64,000 nucleotides of DNA from Mesorhizobium sp. Root102 (GCF_001425625.1 NZ_LMCP01000007.1:65884-129883), one strand, 5' to 3'. Positions 18,150 through 27,919 are shown, numbered from the stretch's first letter. Notes: a model not told the origin generated them from the sequence alone. Translations and numbers: made by a program.

Positions 18150-18694
18150 ATCTTGATGACGCCACCCGATGCCGTGCACTGGTTCGGCACCGACCAGCTC
18201 GGCCGCGATGTGCTGTCGCGCATCGTCGTCGGATCGCGCGATATCCTGCTGGCTGCGCCGTTAGCCACGCTGGCCGGCGTCACCGCCGGCAGCATCATCG
18301 GGCTGGTGCTCGGCTATTTCGAAGGCCTGGTCGATGCCATCGGGGTGCGGCTGCTCGACACGCTGATGGCGTTTCCGTTCATCGTCCTCGTCACCATGAC
18401 GCTTGTGGCGATCGGCCCATCGAACCTGACCGTCATTCTGGTGATCGGCATCGCCTACGCGCCGCTTGTGGCGCGCACGGTTCGCGCCGCCGTGCGGGAG
18501 CAGCAAGAACGCGACTATGTCAGCGCCGCTCGGGTTGGTGGCGAAGGCCCGCTCGCCATCATATTCCTGGAGATCCTGCCCAATGTCAGGGAAGCAATCC
18601 TGATCGAGCTTGTCACCCGGCTGACTACGCATTCTTTTCGATCGCGACGCTGAGCTTTCTCGGTCTCGGCATCGAGCCGCCTTCGGTGTCGTGA
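18150..18694 (+). pseudogene. Relic of a DppC/OppC-type ABC transporter permease gene
   Basis: The frame from about 18150 reads HWFGTDQLGRDVLSRIVVG, then the membrane domain and the permease EAA loop (YVSAARVGGEGPLAIIFLEI), typical of dipeptide permeases. At about 18625 a one-base frame change is needed to continue into YAFFSIATLSFLGLGIEPPS, the expected next segment, and a stop follows. The first 60-80 residues and the true C-terminus are missing. It is a truncated, frameshifted remnant with no transporter partners nearby. The stretch 17863-18149 before it holds nothing recognisable. Confidence 0.8.
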
Positions 18695-18714
18695 TTGATG
18701 GTTTCAGCGCGTCC

Positions 18715-21700
18715 TTATCCGAGCTCGTGGATCGTCACACCGGGAACAACGGACTTGGCGATCTCGCACAGGTGCTGGTGATGCGTCAGGTAGATCACCT
18801 GCCCTGCACTAGCCATCTCCCCAAACAGCCGGAAAACCTCCTCGGATCGGAAATGGTCGAAGGTTTCCATTATGTCGTCGGCGATGAATGGAACCGACGG
18901 TCGGAATTGCGCAAACTCGTAGTACCCAGCAAGCCTGAGCGCCAGGTAGAGCTGAAAACGCGCGCCCTTTGACAGCGCGTCGGCGACCTTGGATTGCCCG
19001 TCGCGCTGCATTGCTATGAGCACTTCCCCACCCTTCACCGGCTGGGTTGTCAGGCCGGAGTACCGGCCGCGGGTCATCAGGGCGAACGCGTCTGACGCCC
19101 GCGCCATCATCCCGGAGCGGTGGCGCTCGCGGTAGACGCGCAGAGCATTCCCGGCCGACATTATTCCCAGTCTTAACTCGATGTAGCGGACTGCCTTTTC
19201 CTCGATTTCCAGAAGGACGGTGCGCCTTTCGGCATCTATGCGGGCAACAGCGGCGTCGCCGCCAATGGCGTCAAGCTTGTCGGTCGCGCGCGTCTGCCGG
19301 ATGAGCTGTTGCTGTAACGCCTCGTCAAGGTCGCGAAGCCGTTGCTCGGCTTCGGCCTTCTCGATTGCGAGACTGTCGAGATCGACAGCATCCAATATCG
19401 AACGCGCCTGCTCGAACCCTTCCACCGCGAGCCCGGACGCTACCTGCTCCTCAAGTTCGGCGACCGCAGTGCGCAGGCGATCCCTGTCGCGCAGCAGTTC
19501 GTCGCGTTGTACGACATCGGAGAGCGTGGCCACGCCAAAGAGGCTCAAGACCTCGTTCTTGCGGCGCTCATGTGCCGAAATCTCAGCATCGAGGATCTCA
19601 CGCGCATCCTGCAAGCGCTGCAGGTCATTGACGAGGCTTGCCTTGGCCTCGCGCGTGCGCTCGGCGCGCTCGAGGCGTTCGGCTAGCCGAGTCGCCAGCT
19701 GTTCCGGTTCGTCGTCGTCGGCCGCCTCGCCCGCTTCTGCTGCAACGGCGGAAACCTCGACCAGGAAATTGTCCCTGTCGGCCTCCATCTTCTCGATGCG
19801 GAGTTGCATGGCGTCCCGGTCTTGAAGACATTTGGACAGTTCAGCCAATTGATCGAGGACGCCGCCGACGCCTGGAGCCGAGATGCCGCTCTCTAGCCAG
19901 GTGCCCTTAAGCGCCTCGGCAACGCCAACTAGCCATTCATCGTCACGCCGCTCAGCGACTTCGATGGCTCGGCGCCTGGCCGCCAGATCCTCTTGTCTTG
20001 TGCCAACGGTCTTCAGTGCCTCGGTGCGCTCAGCATCCACCTTGAATTGCCTCTCAAGGAACAGCTCTGCCACGGCCATGACCGTCTCCAGGCTGTCACC
20101 AGGATCCGAACCGACGCCGACGCTCGCCAGCGCACCGCTCAGCTCCAGGCGTATTCGGCTTTCCTCATCAACCGCGCGCTCGGTCTTCTTGCGGGAAAGT
20201 TCTATCTCCTCCCAGGTTGCGAGCGCATCGCTCCGGGCAGCAATGCGATCCTCGATCAGCTCGATAACCTGTTCGGGGGATGTTTCCGGGATTTCTCCAA
20301 GCAGGTCTCTTGCGACTGCAAGAATTTCCGAGAGGACAGCCTCCCGATTTGAGCTGTTGTGTTCAAGTTGGCCGCGCGCATGCGCGATGGTGGCCGCGGT
20401 CTCTGCGAGGTTGCGGCTTGTGCTACGAATCTCAACGAGCTCCCGGGCGTTGGCCAGACGGCCCGCTGCGACGCTGTCGTCTCGAGCCAGTGCTGTCGCG
20501 AAATCATCCGCCGTCTCGCCAGTCAGGTCATCGCGATGCCTTGCCCAGGCTTCGTCCCGGGCGCGCCGAATGGCGCCCGCCGCATCATCGTCGGCGACAT
20601 CGACCGAGGCACGAAGGGCTTCCAGCCGCGCCGCAAGCAAGTCGTGATTGCCCTGGTGTTCGGCAAGACGTTCGGAAAGAATGCCCCTGCTCTTTCCCTG
20701 CTCTGCGGCAAGCGCCTTCCATGCGCCAAGCTGTCCAGAATTCGGAATGGCGACCCTGGCCAATGCCTGCGCATCTCCCGACCAGGGATGCAAGCGCGCG
20801 ATCGCGGCCTCCCATCGAATTACACCCGCATCTGCAGCCTCGCGTGCCGCCTTGGTCTCCCTCATGTACCCGCTGGCCTTTGCCGTAGACAAAGCCGAAA
20901 CCAGCCTTGCCCTGGCAGGCTCGGGCACGGCCCGTTCTTCGCCGACCCGTTCGCGTGCCGCCTGGAGCGCATCAGCAGATGCCGCGGCCTCCTCGCGCGC
21001 GACGCGCACGCTGGTAACGATCCCGGATCGCTGCTCGACCATGGTGCGCACCGCACCGATGGTTGCGGCAGGCAAGAGCAGGTTGGCAGGGTGTGGTTCG
21101 GAGGACCTGCCAAGTGCGGCAAGGCAGGTCGCCAAGGCATTGTCGAGGATCTGCAGCTCCGTCCTGCGACTTGGTAGGTCGAGGCCGGCCGAGACGTGGC
21201 GCACCTTGCGGTCGGCCAGGCCGCGAACCCGCTCGGAGATCGCGAGGATCACCGCGTCCACATCGACCGAGGCGATTTTCGTCGTCACCCGCTCGAGCTC
21301 GTCCACACTCGCGGTTAGCCGCGTTCTCAGACTGGCGTCGGTCTCGATCATGTCGGCGACGCTGCCGGTCCAGGTCCGTGACGGTGAAGCGATCTCTGGC
21401 AACTCGGCTAGTTGGGTTTCCTTACGTCGGATATCGGCAAGGATCGGGATCGCGCGAAGATACTTCGCGATGGTATCGAGCCGAGCCGACAGCACCGACC
21501 GTTCGGCGATGCTGCGGTCGTATTTTTCTGTAGCGTCCAGGCGCTCTGTCTCGAGCGTTTCGAACGTCGACGCCAAGGTGTCGATCGCCTCCCTCCCGGA
21601 CTTCAGTTCCGCAAGACGCTTCTTGAGCAGCGCAAGCTCGGTTCCGTGTGCCTGCTTGCGATAGAGCCTGTCCGCTTCGGCCTCGAGCACGCTCAATGTA

Positions 21701-22185
21701 TCGCTTGCGTGCCCGAGGCCGGCGCTGGCCGTGAACAGCAGCTTGCCCAGGTCGCCGCGCGATTCCAGGATTGATTTTCCACCTGCTTCCAGCGTTTCGT
21801 CGTCCAACGAGAACATGGTCTCGTATGCGTCGCGAGACAGCCCGGTCAGATGTGCCGATATCGCCATTTCGCTGACCGGTTGGCCAGTCGCGTTCAGCAA
21901 TGAGTTGGTGCGCTGTTTCGTGCGTGTGAACGTGTGCTCCGCGCCGCCGAGTTCGAGCACCCCGCCGATGCGCATGGCGCTGTACTCGTGCAGGAAATTG
22001 TAGCGGCTGCGTTCCTCGATGCCGAACAGCAGGTCGAGATAGCCGGAAAGCGCGGTCGACTTGCCGGCTTCGTTCAGGCCGAAGACGATATGCAGGTCGG
22101 GACCGGATTCCGGTTTCGGCCCGAAGTCGATCGTCCTGTCGGTGAACTTGCCATAGCGAATGAGATCGAGTCGCCGGAGCCTCAT
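18715..22185 (-). CDS. YhaN-like AAA ATPase with long coiled coil (Rad50/SbcC type)
   Basis: 1156 residues. An N-terminal half-ATPase domain with Walker A GLNEAGKSTALSG (about residues 35-47), then a long Glu/Arg/Ala-rich coiled coil, then a C-terminal half with PFIADDIMETFDH (Walker B) and VIYLTHHQHLCEI. The N-terminal segments RSRYNFLHEYSAMRIGGVLE and FSLDDETLEAGG are typical of the YhaN (AAA_27) branch. Its start overlaps the stop of the phosphoesterase gene by four bases (ATGA), so the two are co-translated. Together they should form a Mre11-Rad50-like DNA-end processing complex; a role in defence or repair is inferred. Confidence 0.88.
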   Translation of the reverse strand: MRLRRLDLIRYGKFTDRTIDFGPKPESGPDLHIVFGLNEAGKSTALSGYLDLLFGIEERSRYNFLHEYSAMRIGGVLELGGAEHTFTRTKQRTNSLLNATGQPVSEMAISAHLTGLSRDAYETMFSLDDETLEAGGKSILESRGDLGKLLFTASAGLGHASDTLSVLEAEADRLYRKQAHGTELALLKKRLAELKSGREAIDTLASTFETLETERLDATEKYDRSIAERSVLSARLDTIAKYLRAIPILADIRRKETQLAELPEIASPSRTWTGSVADMIETDASLRTRLTASVDELERVTTKIASVDVDAVILAISERVRGLADRKVRHVSAGLDLPSRRTELQILDNALATCLAALGRSSEPHPANLLLPAATIGAVRTMVEQRSGIVTSVRVAREEAAASADALQAARERVGEERAVPEPARARLVSALSTAKASGYMRETKAAREAADAGVIRWEAAIARLHPWSGDAQALARVAIPNSGQLGAWKALAAEQGKSRGILSERLAEHQGNHDLLAARLEALRASVDVADDDAAGAIRRARDEAWARHRDDLTGETADDFATALARDDSVAAGRLANARELVEIRSTSRNLAETAATIAHARGQLEHNSSNREAVLSEILAVARDLLGEIPETSPEQVIELIEDRIAARSDALATWEEIELSRKKTERAVDEESRIRLELSGALASVGVGSDPGDSLETVMAVAELFLERQFKVDAERTEALKTVGTRQEDLAARRRAIEVAERRDDEWLVGVAEALKGTWLESGISAPGVGGVLDQLAELSKCLQDRDAMQLRIEKMEADRDNFLVEVSAVAAEAGEAADDDEPEQLATRLAERLERAERTREAKASLVNDLQRLQDAREILDAEISAHERRKNEVLSLFGVATLSDVVQRDELLRDRDRLRTAVAELEEQVASGLAVEGFEQARSILDAVDLDSLAIEKAEAEQRLRDLDEALQQQLIRQTRATDKLDAIGGDAAVARIDAERRTVLLEIEEKAVRYIELRLGIMSAGNALRVYRERHRSGMMARASDAFALMTRGRYSGLTTQPVKGGEVLIAMQRDGQSKVADALSKGARFQLYLALRLAGYYEFAQFRPSVPFIADDIMETFDHFRSEEVFRLFGEMASAGQVIYLTHHQHLCEIAKSVVPGVTIHELG

Positions 22186-23441
22186 TGCGATCCACCGGCC
22201 TTGAGGCGGGCGGTGACCAGGTCGGCGCCGTTGGCAAGCACTCTGTCGATGAACAGCTCCAACTCGGCCTCGTCCTTGCCGGCGAAATCGCGCCCGTCGG
22301 GCGGAAGATCCGCGATCATCTTCTGGACCAACGCCCTCGCCTCGGCACGGAAAGCGTCCGAGCTGGCATCGGCACGCATGGATTGAGCGAGTTCGAAAAT
22401 CGGATCAGCTCCGCCCTCGGACGTTTCGGCTGCGGATGGAGAGACGTTAAGCTCGAGCTTCTCCACCCAGGTGTCCCCCGTCTGTTCCGCGACCTGCTCA
22501 GCTTCTGCGAGCAGCAGATCGCGGTCACGGATCAGCGCCCAGGATAGAGGTGACGCCCCGGTCAGGCCGAGACGGACCACAGCATGACGGGACCTGACGG
22601 AGGCGCGTATATCTTCGAGCGCGGAACGGACTCGCCCGACGACTTCAGACCATTCCACCGTCCCGGTCACTTCGACGCTCACCCGGTCGAATTGCGCGAT
22701 ACTGGTTAGCCTTTCCTCGATCTCGACGGTGCGGTCGTCTCGTACCGTCACCAGGGTGACGGATTTCTCGCCGGCCTCGTTGATGTCCCTACCCTGCGGA
22801 ATTCCCGGCATCACCACCGTACGCGCCCCGGGATGGACTTGGCGGACATGGATGTGCCCAAGCGCCCAATAGTCGAAGCCATGGCTGTGCAGGTCAGCGA
22901 CGTTGCAGGGTGCGTAGACGTCGTGGCCGGGCGATCCGGCCAGGCTCGTATGCATGATGCCGACATTGACTGCGCCTTCACGAGGGGCTGAATACTTGGG
23001 AAGCAGACTGTCCGGCGCCTTGGGGCTGGCAAAGCTCAAGCCATGGAACATGACGTCGAGCCCGCCGGCTGTCTGCAGCACCGACTGGGGACGGCCGCCG
23101 AAGATCGTTACCGTGTCCGGGAACACCAGCTGTTTCGATATCCGCGACATTGCGTCATGATTGCCGCGAATCTTGAAAACCCTGATGCCGGCCTGGTGAA
23201 GTCGTGTCATCTGTGACGCCAGAAACCGGGCAGTTTTCATCGATGTCTGATCGCCATCGTAAAGATCGCCGGCTATAACCAGCGCATCGACACGTTCCGC
23301 AAGGCAGAGGTCAACTATGGAGATGAACGCCTGACGGCTGGCGTCTCCGATAAGTTCGGCAAGGTCGGGATTTCGCATCGCCAGCGAACGCAGTGGCGAG
23401 TCGAGATGAATATCGGCGGTGTGTACGAATCGAAAGGCCAT
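22182..23441 (-). CDS. YhaO/SbcD/Mre11-like metallophosphoesterase nuclease
   Basis: 419 residues from the ATG at 23441, preceded by GGAG; a start 60 bases upstream has no site. Calcineurin-type metal motifs are in order: DIHLDSPLRS (D-x-H), GDLYDGDQTS (GD-x2-D), GNHDAMSR (GNHD), then GHIHVRQ near residue 210. This is the Mre11/SbcD/YhaO nuclease layout, with a C-terminal capping region. It is the first gene of a two-gene operon with the YhaN-like ATPase. Confidence 0.92.
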   Translation of the reverse strand: MAFRFVHTADIHLDSPLRSLAMRNPDLAELIGDASRQAFISIVDLCLAERVDALVIAGDLYDGDQTSMKTARFLASQMTRLHQAGIRVFKIRGNHDAMSRISKQLVFPDTVTIFGGRPQSVLQTAGGLDVMFHGLSFASPKAPDSLLPKYSAPREGAVNVGIMHTSLAGSPGHDVYAPCNVADLHSHGFDYWALGHIHVRQVHPGARTVVMPGIPQGRDINEAGEKSVTLVTVRDDRTVEIEERLTSIAQFDRVSVEVTGTVEWSEVVGRVRSALEDIRASVRSRHAVVRLGLTGASPLSWALIRDRDLLLAEAEQVAEQTGDTWVEKLELNVSPSAAETSEGGADPIFELAQSMRADASSDAFRAEARALVQKMIADLPPDGRDFAGKDEAELELFIDRVLANGADLVTARLKAGGSQ

Positions 23442-23498
23442 TGGGGGCTCCGGCTCCGAACATAAGGGGTGTTCGGTCGCGGTTCGATAGGTGAATTT

Positions 23499-23548
23499 CA
23501 TGATAGGCGGTGTTGGGTTACCAATGGGGCGCTGCCGCCTCTATCATG
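23499..23548. repeat. Inverted repeat upstream of the phosphoesterase gene
   Basis: CATGATAGGCGG at 23499-23510 pairs with CCGCCTCTATCATG at 23535-23548, a 12-bp stem with a two-base bulge and a 24-base loop. It lies about 60 bases upstream of the phosphoesterase start on its strand, so it could be a leader hairpin or an operator for the yhaO-yhaN-like pair. Apart from this, the 430 bases 23442-23871 contain no recognisable gene and become AT-richer towards the TrlF start. Confidence 0.6.
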
Positions 23549-23871
23549 TTAGAGGGTGCGGTGGTCAAAGCCCGACCCGCCATCCCGGCAACAGCTAGCG
23601 GAGTACAGTGGAGCGCTTCCTATGGACACTATTCTGGCTCAACCAACGTCAAGACGTCCTCTTCGTGTTTCCGTTGACCAGGAGGAGCGCGACGAATAAA
23701 CTATCTCAAACTTCTCTCTTTTCGGGGGATTATTTTGTAGATGACTAGTAAAGTCTACTCCTTTAGTTGAAAGAGCCCTGCAGCGAATACTGTCGCCGGG
23801 CAATCTGCCTGCGCTTGTTTGATTTAACGGCAAAATGTCCTGGCGCTGGTACGCTTGGCTAGGGAGGAAAT

Positions 23872-26694
23872 ATGAGCTTCGCCTCATGGAGAAAGTGTGA
23901 TTTTCAAATTCATACGCCCCGCGATCCTGCTTGGATCGGGGTAAGGACTGTTGGGCTAGGCGAACCCATGAAGGGAACTGGGGCCCCAGCAACGGCGCAG
24001 GACGTTGATATAGCGCGCAAACAGTGGGCGAATGAATTTCTGGATCGATGCTGCGCCGGAGGTTTGAATGCCATCGCCCTCACCGATCACCACGAGATGG
24101 TGTTTGTCACTTACGTTCAGCAGGCAATTGCGGAACGAAAGTCAGCCGATGCCCAATTTGACTTCTGGCTTTTTCCAGGAATGGAGCTCACGGCGGCTGG
24201 TGGGAAGCAATGCCTGATCATCTTTGACGCCGACATGTCGGAGGATTGGCGCAGACAGGCTCAGGGGAAGCTTGGCATCGTCTATGCTGATCTTGAAGAA
24301 AAGCAAGCCAAAGGTCCAAAGGTCACCCAGCTCGCCTCCCACTACGCCGACATCGGCTCGGAGTTGGATAAACTCGAAGGGCTTCGCGGAAAGTACATAG
24401 TTCTGCCGAATGTGTCCCAAGGCAACAGCCACACAGTCTTGACGGACGGGGGCCACGCGGATTTCCGTCGTATGCCTTATGTCGGCGGCTATCTTGATCA
24501 AGGCCAAACGCACTCCTCGCTGGGGAGCAAAAACCAAAAGCGGCTTTCCGGTCTCGACAAGACTTGGTGCACGCGGGAGATTTTCCCGCTTCCAACGTCG
24601 GACAGCCGATCGGCCGATTTTTCCATGGTTGGGTCAAACAGCACCTGGATAAAACTCGCAGCTCCGACAGCGGAGGCAATCCGCCAGGCATTCCTTGGTC
24701 ACAAATCCCGTATCGCCATCAAGGCACCCCAACTCCCTTCCCTCGTGGTGTCTGAGATCGAGATCGACGGCTCCGCAATTCTGGAGAAAACAAAATTCCC
24801 TTTCAGCCCCGAGTTCAACTCCGTCATTGGCGGACGCGGCAGCGGGAAGAGCTCATTCCTTGAGTATGTGTCCTTTGGCTTAGGCCGCAGCTGCTATGAC
24901 GTGGAGCGCGACCATTACTCGGGTACACAACGCATGCGTGATCTGATCAACGACACGCTCATTGCAAAAGGTGCAAAGGTTAGGCTGACTGTCACACAGG
25001 ACAATGCGGCTTTTGAGATTGTTAGAGGCCCTACCACCGCATTTCAGCCGACCATTACCTATCCCAACGGCTCGAAGCAGACAGCAACGGTCAAAGAGCT
25101 TCGGGCGCTGTTCCCTGCAGTAGTGTATAGCCAAGGCGAGCTTGCAGAGATTGGAAAGCAGGCTGGCAAGAAAACCCAGCTTTCGGACTTACTCCAGTTT
25201 GTAAATCCGGATTACAAGCGCGAAGACGACCGCCTGACCCTCGACATTGAAGCTGCCAAGGTCACGGTCAAGGGCGGCGTACAAAGCCTTGCTGCGCACT
25301 GGATATTGCAATCTCAACTGCGCAAGCTCACCACGACCAAGGCATCGCTCACTCAACGCGTCGAAGCACTTGAAAAGACGCTGCCGGCCCTATCCGAAGA
25401 AGATCAGTCCATTGTCGCGTATTTCGATAAGGCGAATGAATTTGAATCGAAGCGGCTCCAGGCGTCAAAACATGCGGACCAGATAGTCGAAGAGCTGGAC
25501 AAATCGATTACAGAGCTCGTTAACGAACGCAATCTAGCGACTGATTTGACAGATGACTCGGCGGCAATCCGTAAAGGCTATGGCGAATTGTTTTCAACGT
25601 TCAGCGCCGGCATGACACAGTTCAAATCCGATATGAGAGCCAAGCGCTCAACATTGGCCGCTGCTGAAACCGAATGGGCCGCAAATTTCAAGGTGGCAAG
25701 GACAGCAAGAGACGAGGTTCTCGAAAAGCTGGGTGCACACAAGACCGCTACGAGCCAGATCATCAAGCTTCGCGAAGAGATCACCGACCTGACCAACCAG
25801 ATTGGCGATTTGGACGCGAAAATCAAAGCCAATGGAGACCCGGCCGCCGCCTTGAATGAAAAGCTCGTTGCCCTCAGAGCATTAAATGATCGTCGTACGG
25901 AACGGACGCAGGAATGGGCGAAAGAGATCGAGCGTCTGTCGAACGGGAAAATCAAAGCGATCGTCGATGCGGCGGGCGACGTTTCCGAGATCAAAGACGC
26001 AGTCGATCTTCTTGCCAACAAAACCGGATCACAAGAGGCAACCCGTCTCAAAGAATTGGATGATGCGGTTGCCAAAGACACGCCCATAGCGTTCCTCGAC
26101 AAAATGCGCGCCGATAGCCTCTCGCTGTTGTACTGGCGTCAGATAGGCGCCGCTAGCGGTGAGAAGCAACCCGATAGTGCAGTCTTGTTCGGAGTGCTTG
26201 GTGACACAGATCGGATTCGCGCGGCCTTGAGCGAAAAACTAGACACGACACGGGTAGAAACGGTTGCGGCCGCACTTCCGAAGCCCATGATTGCCCTCTC
26301 CTATTCAGATGGCGCTAAGGAAATTGCCTTCGAAAAGGCTTCGGAGGGCCAGCGTGCTGCGGCGTTGCTCTTCATGCTTCTCGAGCAACCTGGGGGGCCC
26401 TTGATCATAGACCAGCCCGAAGGCGATCTCGATAACCGCATCATTGCAGAGCTTACTGACAAACTGCACACTGCAAAGCAAAACCGGCAGCTCATTTTTG
26501 CCAGTCACAATGCAAACATTGTCGTCAATGGATCGTCAGAGTTAGTCGGTCATCTTGACGTGAAAGATACAGGCGAACGCCAGTTCGAATGCGCCGGTGC
26601 AATCGATACGCCATCGATTTGCAAGGTCATTACCTCCACCATGGAGGGCGGTGAGAAGGCATTTAAAGACCGCCAAAACAAATACGGGTACTGA
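23872..26694 (+). CDS. TrlF-type fused PHP phosphoesterase and SMC-like ATPase
   Basis: 940 residues; the ATG at 23872 follows GGGAGG. The N-terminal domain resembles PHP phosphoesterases (FQIHTPRDP near residue 12, AIALTDHHEM near 68, PGMELTAAGG near 103). From about residue 310 an SMC-like ATPase begins: Walker A IGGRGSGKSSFLE, a coiled coil (about 460-680), then LIIDQPEGDLDNR (Walker B) and LIFASHNANIVVNG. This matches the TrlF family, a single-gene fusion of unknown detailed function found in genomic islands. It stands alone between two minus-strand genes. Confidence 0.85.
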   Translation: MSFASWRKCDFQIHTPRDPAWIGVRTVGLGEPMKGTGAPATAQDVDIARKQWANEFLDRCCAGGLNAIALTDHHEMVFVTYVQQAIAERKSADAQFDFWLFPGMELTAAGGKQCLIIFDADMSEDWRRQAQGKLGIVYADLEEKQAKGPKVTQLASHYADIGSELDKLEGLRGKYIVLPNVSQGNSHTVLTDGGHADFRRMPYVGGYLDQGQTHSSLGSKNQKRLSGLDKTWCTREIFPLPTSDSRSADFSMVGSNSTWIKLAAPTAEAIRQAFLGHKSRIAIKAPQLPSLVVSEIEIDGSAILEKTKFPFSPEFNSVIGGRGSGKSSFLEYVSFGLGRSCYDVERDHYSGTQRMRDLINDTLIAKGAKVRLTVTQDNAAFEIVRGPTTAFQPTITYPNGSKQTATVKELRALFPAVVYSQGELAEIGKQAGKKTQLSDLLQFVNPDYKREDDRLTLDIEAAKVTVKGGVQSLAAHWILQSQLRKLTTTKASLTQRVEALEKTLPALSEEDQSIVAYFDKANEFESKRLQASKHADQIVEELDKSITELVNERNLATDLTDDSAAIRKGYGELFSTFSAGMTQFKSDMRAKRSTLAAAETEWAANFKVARTARDEVLEKLGAHKTATSQIIKLREEITDLTNQIGDLDAKIKANGDPAAALNEKLVALRALNDRRTERTQEWAKEIERLSNGKIKAIVDAAGDVSEIKDAVDLLANKTGSQEATRLKELDDAVAKDTPIAFLDKMRADSLSLLYWRQIGAASGEKQPDSAVLFGVLGDTDRIRAALSEKLDTTRVETVAAALPKPMIALSYSDGAKEIAFEKASEGQRAAALLFMLLEQPGGPLIIDQPEGDLDNRIIAELTDKLHTAKQNRQLIFASHNANIVVNGSSELVGHLDVKDTGERQFECAGAIDTPSICKVITSTMEGGEKAFKDRQNKYGY

Positions 26695-26942
26695 TTTCGG
26701 AGGCTGCCGCTCAGGTGTATCTGATGTAATCCGAACTCACCTGTTTCCCCATCGGTGACATACTTCAAGACCTGGCCCACGCGGCGCGCGGCTAAGAGTT
26801 CCTTCACAGTGGCCGCTTTCGGTGCGTTGAAGTAAGCACAATGACGACAACTGGTAGCGGGACTAGGCTTCGGAGATGCCGGGGTACTGCATTCACATTG
26901 CGAGTCGGCCCAACTTGCGAAGCTTCTGCCGCAGTGCGGCAA
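26550..26942 (-). CDS. Possible small Cys-rich protein (uncertain)
   Basis: One minus-strand frame between the TrlF gene and the 26893-27717 gene reads QCECSTPASPKPSPATSCRH, CAYFNAPKAATVKELLAARR and VGQVLKYVTDGETGEF, which has natural protein composition and a CxC...CxxC pattern suited to zinc binding. The best start is a TTG at 26942 inside the upstream gene. No stop appears until 26550, so the tail would run antisense to the end of the TrlF gene, which is unlikely; the true end may have been lost by mutation. It may be a decayed gene. Confidence 0.27.
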   Translation of the reverse strand: MPHCGRSFASWADSQCECSTPASPKPSPATSCRHCAYFNAPKAATVKELLAARRVGQVLKYVTDGETGEFGLHQIHLSGSLRNQYPYLFWRSLNAFSPPSMVEVMTLQIDGVSIAPAHSNWRSPVSFTSR

Positions 26943-27717
26943 GGGCGGCGTTTGCTGCCGAATCCATGTCATCGTAGCGGCGCTTGGCCCATGTCGCGTC
27001 AGTGTCGCCAGCCAGTTGATATAGTCCGCTCCACCTACCGTCCGGAAGGAGAAAGATTTGGATGCGGTCGTTATGTGAGGTCGTGAAGCGTCGACCCTTG
27101 GGCGTCTTCCACCAAACAGGATCCTCCAGCTCCAACGCCAGCTGCTCGGCTCGCGCCCGGAGGAGCAAAGTCTGGAGTCGGTCCTTGGCATTGCTTATGG
27201 CCAACTCGACCTCGGCCAAAAAGCCGATATGTTCGATGTGCTCCAAGATATAGTCGTGATCTTTGGCGTCCTTCGCGGCTTCGCCAACGCGGTGGCTCAT
27301 CACCTTGCGCAGTCGTTCCAGTGCCGGAATAACGGACGACGACATATGGTCGTGGCTTTCCGTTTCGACGTCGATCTGACTGAGTTGGCTGCGGGCTTTG
27401 GCCAAAGCCTTCTGACGTCGTGAAACACGTTCCGCCGCCCGCTTGCGATCGTCGTCGCGCGCCCTCGCGACTGCAAGGTTGCCTTCCATATGGCCGGCAC
27501 AGATACAGCCAGTTTCAAGTTCAAGGCCAGTTGGGTGGCGCATGACATGGACAAAGCGAATATGAATCGCTTCGCACATTTCACAGATTTTGTGGCGATC
27601 TTTGCCGAGACCCAGGTCGTGGCCATATGCGTAGGACCAGCCGCTCTTGGGGACGTCTGGATCTGACCACTTGCCGCAGCCCCGCGCTACGAGTTCTTGT
27701 TCGGGCGCTATCATCAT
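26893..27717 (-). CDS. Conserved-looking hypothetical protein with Cys cluster
   Basis: 274 residues from the ATG at 27717, which has GGGGGAGG four bases upstream; a longer frame lacks a site. The N-terminal third has a candidate zinc-binding set (CEMCEAIHIRFVHVMRH followed by LETGCICAGHME), then a basic helical segment (about residues 85-120), an acidic helix, and a C-terminal part containing KTPKGRRFTTSHNDRIQIFL and GRWSGLYQLAGD. I do not recognise the family. It is transcribed away from the ATPase-HNH pair across a 200-base divergent gap. Confidence 0.7.
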   Translation of the reverse strand: MMIAPEQELVARGCGKWSDPDVPKSGWSYAYGHDLGLGKDRHKICEMCEAIHIRFVHVMRHPTGLELETGCICAGHMEGNLAVARARDDDRKRAAERVSRRQKALAKARSQLSQIDVETESHDHMSSSVIPALERLRKVMSHRVGEAAKDAKDHDYILEHIEHIGFLAEVELAISNAKDRLQTLLLRARAEQLALELEDPVWWKTPKGRRFTTSHNDRIQIFLLPDGRWSGLYQLAGDTDATWAKRRYDDMDSAANAALAALRQKLRKLGRLAM

Positions 27718-27919
27718 TTCGCCTCCCCCGCTGATTTTATCATAGGTGGAGCCACTCAGGCGGTATATAGAGTTGATGACGTCACACGATCCAGCCCCAT
27801 TCAATTCGCAAGTTGATCTTCTCCATTGCTGAGCAAAGGGGGGCGACGTAGAAAGAACCTGATAAGAGTGCCTCGGCTATTGCGCGGAAGAGTGCCCTCG
27901 CCCCGGAGCCTTCTTGATC

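Noticed and set aside
23737..23758. Palindrome around ACTAGT upstream of the TrlF gene
   Set aside because: Only the outer five-base arms pair; the centre is off the axis, so it is weak.
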